A stretch of 64,000 nucleotides of DNA from Sipunculus nudus (taxonomy: Eukaryota > Annelida > Sipuncula > Golfingiida > Sipunculidae), in the NCBI GenBank assembly GCA_026874595.1, contig CM049317.1:55772118-55836117 (forward strand), read 5' to 3'. Within the stretch, counting starts at the first letter, position 1, and each line of letters starts with the position of its first letter. A model generated the notes under the pieces. The model ran no database searches, was not told where the DNA came from, and saw nothing but the letters and a program-made list of their open reading frames with translations. Positions 1 to 12,639 of the stretch are shown piece by piece. Both the position numbers and the translations under genes were made by a program.

Positions 1-2564
1 TGGTAACACCTATGTAAACTTTCTGAGTCATTTTACGATTAAGCAATGGCGCAAAGTACGAATGCTTTGGGTTTTTTTAGATATTATACATTGTCTACGA
101 CCCATTGAAAATGAAGGGAAGTAAAAAAAAGCAGAAAGCAGCGTACGTTGGTATCACTCTGTGAGGTGTTTGTGTCATTATTGGGTGTATTTATCGGCAT
201 GGTTATCGGCTCCAGACGGAAATGAAACCAGCAGCTGGTTCCAATAAGAAACCACAGAATGATTCATTTTTGCATTTGCCCTGATTTAATCGGGTCATTT
301 TAGCAGCGGCAGAGCCTCCTGTTCAGCAAACACTGACGTGTATATGCGACCTTGGTATCCGTAGTTCACCGCTCTCGTTTCTACCACTAGAAGCTAGTAA
401 AATCCCTAAACAACAGATTAACTTATCATTCTGTCAGTCACCGTTGAATTACATTACATATAGAATCAGTTTAGGTGAAAACAACCAAAATAAAAATGTT
501 AAAAAAGAACACCTCCCCCCCCCCCCCACCTCTTATATAATCAGGTAGTTTTTGATAAAAATGATTTCTTAGAAGTCTTAATTGACAAAAATGATATAAA
601 TGCTACACCTTCACAGTCTTGTTCTGTTGTTATTAATTCACAACTTAAATAAATTTTAATTACAGGTGTACAAGGAGTAAACTTTGATGTGATAACAAAT
701 GGTGCAAAAGTTAAAATTATGTAACTCTTTTTACAATCGATCAGCGAGCTGTTTAAAAAAAAAAAAAAAAAAAAAAAAAACCTAAGGAAGCCTTTATTGG
801 TAAAAGCTTTCATAACACACTATATTTCCACTTTGACAAAGTCCTTATAGTGACATGTTTAACTTTTGTGACCGGGTGAATGCTCTGCTCTAATTGGATA
901 AGCCTTAAAATGATTGTTTGTTTATTAATGTCGGCCTATCATATTCTTTGACAGCCCTCACCAGGCGTTCTCTCAAGCTGGACCCATTGGTCCATTCTTG
1001 GCAAGTAGCAAGGCAGGCTTTTCTTGAAATTATTAAAATCGATTTAAAAATCGATTTCACGACTGGAAATTGCTTTTGCTGGGAGTAAAATTTGAGACTT
1101 TGTAGATGAAATATCCATAAACTGGTTGAAAGTTCCTTTCCATACAGCTTTAATCATGCTCAATTAAGTACGTTAATTAACCCTTTTGGAAGAGGAAAGA
1201 GTCCAAAATTGCACGTACGCTTAATATAGACTGTTTGAAACGACGTTTACATAGACTTTCAACCTGAAGGTTGGGTGATCTGGTGAGGGACATTGGGACC
1301 CATGAGGGGGGGGGGGGGGCAAAATATTTGCAGTTGTAACACTTTTGGTACTGATATCTGCCTACATGCTAAAAAAAAACATGGACGTTACATGTTTTGC
1401 AGTTTTTACCAAACATCTCATATCTAGCAACAAGCTAGCATTTAACAATAAATCTTAAATTACACACAAATATATCTTCAGATTGACACATTTATCTTCA
1501 TATTTACACATTATCATCTCAACTTCACTCCCCCTATCAGATTTTCGATCCATTTATCATCTCAACTTCACTCCCTATGAAAAAAAAAGAATACACGTGA
1601 AAGTAAAAATTAAAACATCTATCGTAACCGCCGTTAATTCTTCTGCCTCGCACGAGTGACTGATAGTCACAATACCTTCGACAGTCACATAAATCATGCA
1701 AGGAGATTTACCAAAATGCTGAGCTGTAACGGAATCTTTTTCAGCCACACCCAGCTAATTCCATATGATTACAAAATACAAAAGGTATTCTATCATTAAT
1801 AGTAACGAATATAGTAAAAATAATAACGCACTGTGTTGGCATTAAAGTTTACTTATCCGCTGAAACGTTTCTCATTTCTAACCATTTTATAACGTAGCAA
1901 CAGCCCCTTTAAACGTTTCCTTTTAGTTAAAACTGTCTGAAAACAGAGTGATAATTTCTTTGCTGCCCATTATATCAGTAATGGATGGGTGGACGCTCCA
2001 AACAAACTTTGAACTCCGACCCTTCGTCTCTTAAGTCTAGTGTTTTGTGATCGGTTGGTCCTCTAACGATAAGTAGCAGTTTTAAACATAAATATAGTAT
2101 GACGTCCACCATGATATCATTCAGTCTAATGGGACCCTAGCCATGCATGTGTTTATATGTGTGTGGAGGGGGGGGGTTCCGTAAATGGCCACGATAACCT
2201 TTCACCCCAAACTCGACTTTGCAAGCAATAGTGCTTGAGAGAGATCACTTCGTCATCAGTGTTGCAATACTCTTATTTAAAAGGTCATATTATTTGACGC
2301 ATGAACATAATGGAAGCGTAATATATAATCATTTTTAATCATTTTTAAAACATGCAGATTTAAAACGGTTTAGATATGTTATATTTCATAGTAAATTCAC
2401 AAATGGAACCAAAGTCTGTAAGTCTTATTATTAATATATTTTATTTACAATATATAAATATTGTTCTCTGAATAGCAGGGTTGATTAATAAATTGATGTG
2501 GAGGATATACGCCCCTCCCCCCCCCCCCCCCTTCCAACACTGACGCTCCTTGCACACTATTTAT
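1..2564. other. Unassigned non-coding stretch
   Basis: I see no gene here. The stretch is AT-rich and holds a poly-A run at about 754-780, a poly-G run at 1306-1319, a poly-C run at 2517-2531 and a short direct repeat of TTATCATCTCAACTTCACTC at about 1510-1535 and 1555-1575. Open frames are short and either read through homopolymers or have no recognisable protein pattern. Confidence 0.6.
1306..1319. repeat. Poly-G run (14)
   Basis: A pure G run, one of at least ten G or C homopolymers of 14 bases or more in this otherwise AT-rich window. Assembly length may be unreliable. Confidence 0.8.
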
Positions 2565-2985
2565 GAAAGGGACCTAATCACATATCTGACCTTTATAAAA
2601 TAAAGGAAATCCCTTGGAGCTTTTATAAAAAAAAGAAAACATGGATATTACCGCACACAGGCTGCTTGTTTTGTTTATATCAACATGTTAATAATATGTC
2701 AAAACAATTTCAACAAGGGCATCTGGCAGCAAGTCAGATAACCCAGAACTTTGCATATGGCGTTTTGCAACAAGTGACCTTACTACCTTCGCATATATGC
2801 CACCTTAGGTTACATGTTTTCCCGTTTGTCAAAATTGCTGGGTTTACACATTCATACATCCTTTAAGAAGGCCTTATAAGAACTTTTCACAACCAAAATT
2901 ACTCTTAGACCATTTATATATACACAAAAAAAGCCAAAAACTACATAAATTCTTTTTAAAACAGTAGGTGAATGGGCACCTTTAA
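2565..2985 (+). mobile_element. TTAA-type MITE, copy 1
   Basis: One of three copies of a ~420-470 bp non-coding element in this window (others at 21947-22416 and 50470-50923). The ends are inverted repeats close to AGGKGCCCAATCACCTA, next to TTAA in the better kept copies. In this copy the left TTAA is degraded while the right TTAA (2982-2985) remains. The body shares long blocks with copy 2, for example CATCTGGCAGCAAGTCAGAT and ACAGGCTGCTT. No transposase frame is present, so it is non-autonomous. TTAA target preference is known for piggyBac and Kolobok superfamilies; the purine start would fit Kolobok better, but that assignment is inference. Confidence 0.75.
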
Positions 2986-3104
2986 GATTTGGTTGGGATT
3001 CTGTAACAAGTGTGAAACACTTTCTATATTTAGCCTGAGTATGCATGAACTCGCACTTGAACCATCCTACGTTTAAAGGATCTTCATATGTGGCTGAATG
3101 TTTT

Positions 3105-3876
3105 ATATAAATCGGTATATCGCGATAAGGTGATTCGCATAATGCCTATCGCGAAATAGTTTTGTTAACGGGCTTAATATTATTCTTCTTTCAAGTAAAG
3201 ATAAAGTTTCTGTCAGGCATCTTAATTAGTGGGATCAATGACAGGCTTAAAATAAAAGCCACTAAAGTGTCTTGGGCGTTCAGTAGGGCATGTTCAAGTA
3301 AGCCTAATATATCATAGAACAAAGGTCCGTCTAAGGAAATTTGCATGTCTGCTCGGTAGCTTATTGGTATCAAGAAATATTCCATACAACAAAAAGACAG
3401 AAGTGCTGAATACGGTAATAATTTTTTTCATTCAGATTCTCTCCTTACATCTTATGATAACAGCAGGGAGATCACGTGGCTAAGTAACAGTACTATTCTT
3501 TAAAGACGGCAGCAATGTGACTGTCATTGAACACACCACCTACATATCTTTACGCTAAAGCACGGTCCGGAATTCTTTAATAGCCAAGTTATTTGCACAT
3601 GTAAAGCCAAAAGAAAACTTTGATTTTAAATAATTCTTTGAGTACTGTCAACAACAACTTAATCCATTACTATGTTCATTAGGAAGTAATATTGCGATAT
3701 TTCTTGCTTGAAGTAAACGAACCTGCAAATACTTTTAAATATGTATATAGTATAAAAAACATACTCATTTCATATAAATTTAAAACAATCTAAATATCGC
3801 TATACGTATCCCAATACGCTACCACATATCCCAATATATTGCAATACGAATTGTGAAGGCGATACCCAGGCCTATG
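3105..3876 (+). mobile_element. GATATATCG-rich DNA-transposon-like repeat, copy A
   Basis: This stretch shares blocks with 6590-6860, including AAAGGTCCG, GCATGTCTGCTC, CTCTCCT-ACATCTTA-GATAACAGCA and TCAACAACAA, in the same order. Its right end, read on the minus strand, starts GGCCTGGGTATCGCC, and its left end contains GGTATATCGCGATA, so the termini are CG-rich and roughly inverted. Such GGCCTGGG/GGGCTG ends followed by ATATCG runs are common in animal hAT-like non-autonomous elements. No 8-bp target duplication could be confirmed, so the superfamily is only a guess. Confidence 0.5.
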
Positions 3877-5820
3877 GCCTGAGGTATTAGACTTCGGTGA
3901 AAAACTTGAGATTGTTATTTTGCCACCGATATTCAATCATGACGGATCTCTTGCCACCCCATGTAAACACTGACACCTCGAAGTCGTGGTATTTTATAAA
4001 GGTTCCTAACAACCAAGCAGCCTTGTACCACGAATTGAAAAAAACGACCCTTTTCTTAGAGGCATGGAAGTATAATGCTTAGAAGTTGTGACCGGAAGGT
4101 TCTCCGCGCCGAGACCCCGGACCAAGGTCTGCGCCAAAAGGGCGCCCTCTTCAACCAGGGGTGAATGCGTAATGGCTGTAAACGACAGCCAAATGCAGAA
4201 CAAATTACCATCCCTCGCTAACTGTTGCTGAGGGGTTACCTGATTCCGGGAAAACAGAAGAAAAAACCTCTCTTATAAATGGACCATAGGAAAGTGTATC
4301 AGACTGATAAAGGTGGAGGTGGCAGACTAAAAATCCTTCTCTACTTAGCGTTCCGCATAAAACAGGGCCGGTGTTCTCTTTAAGCTACGAGCTATTTTTT
4401 TTTCCCAAAAGCTGCAATATATTTATGCTGTGGCACGTGTTATATTATTTAAAAAAAGGAAAACGAATTTTTCAAACATAAATCACCTGATTGATTGGAA
4501 ACCTCATTTCCCAGGCCTTAAAATATATCTCTATATTGAACGGATTGGAATGAAAAGTGCACAGCTACCCGGCCGTCTGTCCGCATCTCCGGGATGCTTT
4601 AGTTCTGGAAGTGGCCTTTAATGTCTTCTTTTACTTTTTCGGTTACAAAGATGTAAACAAAATTACACAGTATCATAATTCTGTCAGAAAAAAAAAAATT
4701 AGGCGACCAGGGCTCACCTGTAATGTAACCATCGCTTTGGTGAACAAAAATGAACGTAACTCTTGGCTTCCATTAATGGTATCCTTAAGCACACACCAAA
4801 GGTTGTACAGGATCCTGGTTGGTTATAAGCAACTGTTAGGAATCGGTCTTAAAATCGTATTCGAACACTGAAAGATAAAAAAAGGCAGATGATCTATCAT
4901 GAATCGAATATTTATGTACCATCTTTTTTACAGTAAAATATGCTGTATAGAATTATATCTAAAATATTAAACAGCAAAATCGCTCTGACTGGTACATCAC
5001 AAAAAAGGTCTAGGTAATGGCCGGATTGTTGACGCTTATTTGTTGCCAACAGTTAAGTTTTACTGCTGTTTGCTGTTTTGTCCCCACCTTTCTTAGATCA
5101 CTGATGAACAAAGTTTTTTTTATATCATGATAATATGACTCCTTAGATGTGCATACATAATCCATTATGATCGATCATAAGACAATCCTAATTTAATTGA
5201 GTATGAAACAAAACGACCAATCGTTGACATAATTGGTAAATTGGCACACTGGTAGTATATGCGATGAGAATACTTTTTTTCTAGTGTATGTTAAGGGTAA
5301 TAAGGCAAAACTGCTCAAATATTAATTTTGACACATTTTGATCCACGGATATTATTCTAATAATAATATAACAAAGTCAACACATTACCTTAAAGAACAT
5401 GCATGTTTAAAAAATAAATAATAATTCACGACACTTCCGTGTTGGTTCTTGATTACTGAATTAAATAAAGTAAATCTATACTGTCGCTTAAGTTAAAAGA
5501 GTCGATTGAATGTATTTGAATTTTCCATGCAAAACTAAGGCATGCCACATTATCGATATCATGCTTCGGTTATTACTTAGATGTGTGTACGTGTGATGTG
5601 ACTATGCTAGGTGTGTATTACGTTTATAAAGTATAGAAGCTCATTGTTCCCAAAAACAATTCCAGGGGAAACAAATGGAAAAAAACTCTTTGGGTCAACC
5701 AGGTGGAGAGATATCATATTTTACCATAAGTTGGTTAGATTTTCTGTTAGCAACTTTATGCGGAAATTTACTTGTGTTAATGATCCCTATTTTTTATTTA
5801 ATAATTATCAGATTATATAA
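3877..5820. other. Unassigned non-coding stretch
   Basis: No gene recognised. The longest open frame (4557-4871, 104 codons) has no domain pattern, and no repeat shared with the rest of the window was found apart from ordinary AT-rich sequence. Confidence 0.5.
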
Positions 5821-5824
5821 TATT

Positions 5825-5857
<33 letters not shown>

Positions 5858-5861
5858 ATCA
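5821..5861. repeat. (TA)n microsatellite
   Basis: Interrupted TA dinucleotide array. The short open frame crossing it reads as alternating Ile-Tyr and is not a gene. Confidence 0.85.
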
Positions 5862-6438
5862 AAGGATTATATAACATTTCTATACCATTCATAAGTATTA
5901 GGAACGAGTCTGTTCTGTAGCTCACCTGTATACCTAATTACTGAAGTGCGGTACAGCACAGGAAGGATGCTGGCATTGATGTCCGTGTAGGCTCCGACTA
6001 CAAATCAAGATTAAACAGTATTCATTATTTTATTAAAAGCAAACTTTTATTACATACGTTTACAACATTATTCGCTCAAACATCATGAAATAACAACATA
6101 TAACACCTATATTTTGCTTATACATATCCACAGGCGCCTGTCTGTGTAATGACACTAACGTTTACAACATTTTGACAAAACGCTAGTAGCAGCTGTAATG
6201 TATACATGTATTGCTTTATCAGGTAAACCAGGTCGTTTGACTGTATGCCGTTTTTTTACTTCTGTCTAATGTTATATGTTTCACTGAATTATCTTTAAAA
6301 AACTGTTTAAGCTTGACCATTTTTTAAACTTTCTTACGTCTGCTTATATTAATACCACTCTTGAAAGTAATGTTTCAAAATTCAACCAAGTAGTTTCATT
6401 AGATCCAAATACAATATCTTCCAGAACCCAAATCCGTA
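5862..6438. other. Unassigned non-coding stretch
   Basis: AT-rich sequence with no recognised gene or repeat. Confidence 0.5.
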
Positions 6439-6915
6439 GGGCTGCGCGATATTATCGATATATCGGTGGATCGCGATACAGTAGTTCGCTAATATGCGTA
6501 TCGCGATACAATGTTCAAATTTCGATATTTTTCGATATTTTGTTAAATGTACCTAAAACTGTTTCTGCCGTGTCTTAGGTCTGATATACCATAAATCAAA
6601 GGTCCGACCAAGGATATATGCATGTCTGCTCAATGGCTTATCGATATACGAGAATATTTCTATATAACAAAAATATAACTAATATTCTCTCCTCACATCT
6701 TAAGATAACAGCATTGGGATAAAGTGTCAAGTACCGGCACCTACACCTAAATCACAGTCCAGAATACTCTAATTGACAAGTAATTCAAACATGTAAGACC
6801 TAATGAACTTAAGTTGTCCTTAAGTTTTGTCAACAACAAGTGGGTACTTTACTGAGTACATTATGATTAATTATTACTAAGTAATTAAAGATTAATAAGG
6901 AACAGCTGATAAATG
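6439..6915 (+). mobile_element. GATATATCG-rich repeat, copy B (5' part)
   Basis: Begins GGGCTGCGCGAT followed by a run of ATATCG and GCGATA words, then parallels copy A at 3280-3660 block by block. It ends where the solo LTR starts at 6916. I could not find a convincing continuation of copy A's right end after 7762, so either the LTR landed close to the edge of this copy or the remainder has decayed. Confidence 0.5.
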
Positions 6916-7762
6916 TGTTACAAAACCTAATATCAACAGATCGCGCAGTCGTGAGGAACACAAATTCTGTTATGGAGATAAAAAAATCAGATTCTGTAAC
7001 ACTAGGCAGTGTGAAATGTCTAGGGGAATGAATAAAGAAGTCGGTGTTTTTTTTAACAAATAATTATAATTTATTCTTAAAACAACCCTAACATTACAAT
7101 TCACTAAATCAATACAATTTCATAGCAACAGTACAACAGTAAATCAATACAAGTATATAAATAAAGTGTACAGTACCTGGATACCACCACTTTCACAGGG
7201 ACAACAATTCCTTTAAAGCATATAATCCAGATGAACAGTTCACATAAATCTTCCCAGAGAATAACAATACGGTTCAATCACAAAATCAATTTTTTGTAAT
7301 CCAAAATTGAAGTTCTGATAGTGATCCCAAAGGCAAACTGAAGACATAAAAATTCCGTCACAAATTTAGAAGAAAATCTATAACTGCCGCAATTATCGGA
7401 AAAGGTCCACAAACTGACACACACTCTTCTGTGTCCGCTGGAATTTATCTCTCCTCTCCCCGGCTCTAAAATACAGCCCCTTATTTATAACTTTTCACCT
7501 CAAGCCGAGAACCTTCCATTTCTTGAACAATCCAAAGAACCCAATAGTACACACGTTACGGGAAACATCTAGAACAACGAACGCTGTGTTTCTACACATC
7601 AGGTTTCACACGTAGGCTGGCCCGGCTCGGCCAGGCGAGAAAGCCCCAGACTAGCATGACCGCTGTTTTCACGTCAGACCCCACGAATGGGCCGGGCTCT
7701 GCAACGGCCAATGCTAGCGCTGAACATACACATGTAAGACTGCTGCATACAATAAGGTAACA
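6916..7762 (-). mobile_element. Solo LTR of the 9.4-16.4 kb element family
   Basis: This 847-bp block is the reverse complement of the LTRs at 9420 and 15560, clearest over 6916-7150 and 7420-7480. It starts TGTTAC and ends GTAACA like the full element, and it carries the same TATA-like and GAGAGGAGAG region. It is flanked by the 4-bp direct repeat AATG at 6912-6915 and 7763-7766. No internal retroelement sequence adjoins it, so it is a solo LTR, most simply left by recombination between two LTRs. It differs clearly from the other two LTRs, most strongly in its promoter-proximal third, so it is a fossil from an older or different subfamily. Confidence 0.85.
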
Positions 7763-8251
7763 AATGTTCAACATAATCCATGCTTGTAGGTACTAGACTT
7801 TCTAACAGGTAATAGCAATATGAAAAATATCTATACGATAAAAATGTAGTTGTTTTTTTCTGGACAAAGGTTTACCTGCTTCGGTTCTGATTTGGCCTCT
7901 GAAGTTCGGCACACGTATCGGCGGTCCGCACTTCTAGAACAAGTTTGTTTTATTTCGCGGGATTATGCCCTATTTTGGTGCATAATTAATCGTTTTAATA
8001 TTACCCCAACAGATGCCCCTTTTTTGTGCTTAAAGGTCCTCCACGCCAGTCACGCCTTTTTCTTCAGGAGGCGCCCCGGGGATTTTCTTTCATTTCGAGC
8101 TCACTAGCCACAGAGCGTATTGTGCTATTCAGATTCACAGGATCACCCTTATCCCCATTGATCCCAATACTTCCCTCAGCAAGAAGTAAAGACCACATGA
8201 CTGCGTTTTCAATGTAAGATCTTTTCAGTAGGGTTAACGCAAGACCAGTTA
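7763..8251. other. Unassigned non-coding stretch
   Basis: Somewhat more CG-rich than its surroundings. No gene or shared repeat recognised. Confidence 0.5.
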
Positions 8252-8957
8252 AGCCCGTGTCAAACCGAATAACGAACCAAAAACTTTATTATGTGTAAAA
8301 TTGGACATTGACAGCGAAAGTTTAGAAACTTTTATGGTGTTTTGGATGATTTAGATGCAAATAACGAAACAGAACTATACGCGAATGATAAAAGAAGCGG
8401 ACGAACCAAAACATATACAAATGCGAGGGAAAACTGAAATGGGCTTATGAAAAGCGCATGAAAAACGAACCAATAGCGACACGGGCTAACTGAAAGCGAG
8501 CCAATAGCGACATAGTCGAATCAAAAGCGAACAAATAAGGATGAAATACCGCCAGAAAAGTGATGCATGGTTTTCTACGAGGTCTGCGCTTTTCACATAT
8601 ATACTGCCAATATTATTAATTCCTTTCTGTTCGGTTTTCAATCAGCCAAAGACAAAAACGAACCAATAGCGACACGGGTGAATTAAAAGCGACACAATAA
8701 CAGCATGACCGAATGAATACCGAAACCTGCAGTGAGCGAACTAAAAACGAAATATAATCGAAATTTTTATTCTCAAAGCTGGGCGACTCAAACGCGACAT
8801 TATTCTCTCGTCTGAATAATTTTGCTTTTGCTTCGGGCAATTTGGCGAATGAAAACCAAAGTCAGCGAATCAATTCCGACACACATGGAAAGCGACAGAA
8901 AAACGGATTTAAGCTATTGATCCGCTTTTCATTTGCTTTCCAGGTGTGATAAGTGCT
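8252..8957 (+). mobile_element. TTA-flanked non-autonomous TIR element
   Basis: A 706-bp element with imperfect ends AGCCCGTGTCAAACC (left) and AGCACTTATCACACC (right, minus strand), about 11 of 15 positions alike, and 3-bp TTA at 8249-8251 and 8958-8960. Inside it are many spaced copies of a unit near GAACCAATAGCGACACGGG, seen at about 8467, 8500 and 8660, with related AAAAGCGA words throughout. There is no coding capacity. A 3-bp TTA/TAA target duplication is typical of PIF/Harbinger, so it may be moved by such a transposase; this is inference. The ends resemble those at 41183 and 45378. Confidence 0.6.
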
Positions 8958-9419
8958 TTACACGAACATCGTTTGACTATTTATGGGTTTACAGGGATTT
9001 TGATTTCTATATATTCATACATATCTTTCCATTATAACCATGGTTTCAAAAGTTCATCGAATTAATTGGTTGTTTGTAAAAAGGTTGTTGAAAGCCCTAC
9101 AACTTGGGTGGGGGTAGGATGCACACATATATTTTTAGGATCCGTGTTCTCCAGGGGCTTTGAAACATAAAAATATATTAACAGTTCATCTTAAACTCAT
9201 AGGGATTCTATTAACAAACATAATTCGGCAGGTTCCTAAAACCCTCCACCAAAATCTCATTATCAGTCATGTGTTCAAGTGTAAACGTTTCATGTATAAA
9301 CAATGTCACGCTTCAGTGACGAATTGCAGAACAAATGCATACGAATGGGCGGCTTATATATGGGGACAACAGAATTCTCCTTTTTGCCAAAATGGTATGT
9401 AAAAAAATGGATATTATGT
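8958..9419. other. Unassigned non-coding stretch
   Basis: No gene or recognised repeat between the TIR element and the LTR element. The flanking base word ATGT at 9416-9419 is the left target duplication of the LTR element. Confidence 0.55.
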
Positions 9420-10245
9420 TGTTACAGGTGCTCTTTTTATTGTGTGACACGGGCGTAATTCGTTTTGTGCCACCCTCGCCGTTTGTTACATTCTATGTTT
9501 AATCCGTACTTGTTGAACTCTCGTTGTCATGTTAGCCTTGGGCTTTTACGCCTGGTCGTGGGTCACGTGATGACCCTGGTATGTAGAGATACACACCACG
9601 ATGTTCTTCTAGATGATTCCTGTAACGCGTGTTTACTGTGTTGTGTAGGATCCTTAAGACTGTTTGAGAAGTGGAAAATTCTCAGCTTGGGGTGTGAAGG
9701 TATATAAAGGGGCTGTGTTTTAGAGCCGAGAGGAGAGCATAGAAGATTTCCAGCGGGCGCAGAAGCATGTGTCAGTTTCTGGGACATTATCCGACGTGTG
9801 CGGCAATTATAAATTTTTCTTCAGAGTTTCTCCTGGATTTTGTGCATTTAGACGGTTTACTTTCTGGATTGTTACAAGAGCTTTACACTGGAATGCCATT
9901 CTCTGAGAGTATACATTAAAGGAACTTATGGTTGTGACGGTGTTGGTATCCAGGTACTTGGCACATTGTTTATTTTTCTGTGTAATTGTATTGATTTTAT
10001 GTTATACCGCTGTTTTACTGTATAATTGTATTGATTTAGTGAATAGTAATGTTAGGGCTGTTTTAAGAATAAATTATAATTATTTGTTAAAAAAACTGAA
10101 AAAAAAAACAAAACACTGATTTCTTTATTCATTCCCCCAGACACTTCACGCTGCCTAGTGTTACAGAATCTGATTTTTTTTATCTCCGTTCCAGAATTTG
10201 TGTTCATCACGCATACGTGATATGTTAATATTAGGTTCCGTAACA
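9420..10245 (+). repeat. 5' LTR
   Basis: 826 bp, starting TGTTAC and ending GTAACA, a 6-bp inverted end. It contains a TATA box (TATATAA, 9701-9707) followed within about 20 bases by GAGCCGAGAGGAGAG, and a polyadenylation signal AATAAA at 10068-10073. These place the promoter and the R/U5 side in the usual LTR order. Confidence 0.9.
9701..9707 (+). promoter_or_regulatory. TATA box of the 5' LTR
   Basis: TATATAA followed by AGGGG, with a matching TATATAA at 15846-15852 in the 3' LTR and a diverged TATAAATA in the solo LTR on the minus strand. Conservation across the three LTR copies supports a core promoter role in the once-active family. Confidence 0.7.
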
Positions 10246-10251
10246 TAAAAT

Positions 10252-10269
10252 TGGGGGCTCGTCCGGGAT
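10252..10269 (+). other. Primer binding site, tRNA-Pro type
   Basis: Six bases after the 5' LTR lies TGGGGGCTCGTCCGGGAT, 18 bases identical to the tRNA-Pro primer site well known from murine leukaemia-type retroviruses. It would pair with the 3' end of tRNA-Pro to start minus-strand synthesis. Confidence 0.9.
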
Positions 10270-10409
10270 TCTTAATAGTTTTCAAAATTATTAGGCCTTG
10301 ACCTGGACACATTGTTTTATCATACATTGTTTACAAGCTTACATATTGTTTACAGTACATTGTTTACAGGATTTATCTCAGTGTTTTTTCGTTATTGTTT
10401 TGACATCTT

Positions 10410-11625
10410 AACATGGCAGATTTCAAACCTGAGACATTTGTTGACGATCCCGACCCTGATCAACTTGAACAATTGTCAAAAGAACGTTGTTGCTTTTGGG
10501 ACAACACTTAGGGCTAGGTGTGAAAAAAGCTTTGAGAAAGCCTGATATCATTGCTAAAATCATGCAAGATCTAGTTAGCATAGGTTTAATTGAAGAGACT
10601 GAAGTTGAACATCAAAAAATGACAGCCTTGCTATGCAATTAGAATTGAAAAAGTTAGAAATGCAACATGAGCTAGCATTAAAACAGTTAGAATTAGAAAA
10701 ACAAAGAGAAGGGAGGGAATTAGAAAAACAGATAGAAGAAAGAGAAAGACTAGGAAAAGAAAAAGAAATTAAGTTAAAACGACTGGAGTTAGAAAGACTT
10801 AAAGTATAACGTAGTCTAAGTGCTGCCCCAACTTACAGTTTTGATGTAACTAAACACATTTCACTCGTCCCATCTTTCAAGAAAAAGAGGTTGATAAATA
10901 TTTCTTACAGTTTGAGAAGGTAGCTGAAATTTAAAATGGCCTAAGGAAAATTGGACTATGCTGTTACACAGTGTATTGACTGGCAAGGCGGGAGAAATTT
11001 ATACAGAGCTTTCAGCAGAAGCTGCTGCTGACTATAACCTGGTAAAACGGTTAATCCTAAAAGGTTATGAGTTAGTTCCAGAGGCTTACCGCCAGAAATA
11101 CAGAAATTGGGAAAAAGGCAAAAACAGACCTACGTCGAATTTCCTAGGACAAAAGAGCAATTGTTTGATCGCTGGTGTAGTTCTAAAAATGTAATGAACG
11201 ATTATGACAATTTGCGCCAGTTGATTTTGCTTGAGGAATTTAATCGCTGCATTACGCAGATGTTCAAACTTTTTTTGATGAGAAAAGACCTGAAAGACTT
11301 GACATTGCTGCTCAATTAGCTGATGATTATTCATTAACACACAAAATGTCCTTTACTAGCAAATCAAACCAGTCATTCACAAACAAGAACGAAAATCAGT
11401 CTGTTCAAAAGAAGTTTAAAGCGCAGTCATCCAGTACTAGTAGTCCTGATAGTTCAGCAAAGTCCATTACTACACCTCAGCCCACGTCCACTATGTCCAA
11501 GTCCAACAAGGACTAGTCATTTACAAAGAAAATCTGTAATTACTGCAAGAAGGAAGGTCATCTAATGTCTGACTGCTTGAAACTTGCGAATAACCCAAAT
11601 AGCAAACCTTCTGGGTTTGTTTAAA
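10410..11625 (+). pseudogene. gag-like region (capsid and zinc knuckle), broken
   Basis: The stretch begins with charged, Glu/Lys/Leu-rich coiled-coil-like sequence. A capsid-like segment with LTGKAGEIYTEL and ELVPEAYRQKYRNW follows at about 10960-11110; this ELVPEAYRQ signature is typical of SCAN-like capsids in metazoan Ty3/Gypsy elements. A CCHC zinc knuckle, CNYCKKEGHLMSDC, lies at about 11535-11576 and would bind genomic RNA. The reading frame is interrupted several times, so this is a fossil. Confidence 0.8.
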
Positions 11626-11989
11626 AAACTATGCACAGCATAGTACAGGAGCCAGGCTCTTTTCATGTAAATAAGGGGTACAACTCCTTTATTGACTCTA
11701 ATAAAGAATTTGATGCTACGGATGCCCAAGTGCCGTCTAAATCCAAAGGAAAATCCGTAGCTTGCGGGGTAAAAACCTCAGTTGATTCCTGGAGGAAATA
11801 AATAAGGCTAGGTCCTTTCAAGACTCCTGCGAAGAGTATACTTTGGATAAGGCTAAGTCCTTTTATGACTCTTGTGAGAGTATTTCAGAGGAGGCCAGGT
11901 CCTCTTATGATAACAGAAGTTTGTTTCTGCTGAGAAAAATTCCTCTGTTGACTTCCATGAGGAGTTTGATGATAAAAAGGATGGAGATT

Positions 11990-12570
11990 CCTTAAATGAC
12001 TCTGAGAAAGAGTTTATGACCTACACTGTAAATGTCATATTTTCTTTGTTTGATGAAGCTAAGGTAGTAGATTCCTCTCCTGACTCTGAAATGGAGTTAT
12101 TTGAGCCATCTATACATGGTGGTTTTGTATCTCTTTCAAGTGATTTTTCAGATTCTACCCCTATTAGAATTTTGAGGGACACTGGTTCAGGCCAGACTCT
12201 CATGTTAGTAAACACTTTGCCATTTTCTAATGGCTCCTTTACTGGTGCACATGCACTTGTTAATGGTGTGTTTTCAGACAGGCACACTTCAGTTCCGCTT
12301 CACAGTATTCATTTAAAGTCAGCTTTGATTTCTGGGAATATTACTGTGGGCACAAGAACTACTTTATCCTTTAAGGGAATTCAGTTGCTACTAGGTAATG
12401 ATGTTGCAGGTGAAAAAAAACCTGTACCAATAGTGACAGAAAAGCCGTCACTTGATCAGGACACTGAACCGGAAAGTCAGGAAATTCCGGATTTGTATCC
12501 TTCATGTGCTGTAAACAGATCTATTGCCAAGAAAAACACAGATGAGGATAATGGTCCAGATAATAACACT
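11990..12570 (+). pseudogene. Aspartic protease region of the LTR element
   Basis: A protease-like segment centred on ILRDTGSGQTLMLV at about 12168-12210, with the DTG active-site triplet of retropepsins. It is followed by GIQLLLGNDVAG, which matches the LLGND segment that follows the protease core in related elements. The enzyme would cut the polyprotein during particle maturation. It lies between the zinc knuckle and the integrase, as expected for this pol order. Confidence 0.75.
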
Positions 12571-12639
12571 CTGAGAGTCACTAGTGACTCGTCTAATGTC
12601 TCGCCCGTACAGGATGCAGCATTCTCAAGGTCAGAACTT

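Noticed and set aside
6916-7762. A second complete LTR element on the minus strand
   Set aside because: Only one LTR is present; no primer site, coding region or second LTR adjoins it.
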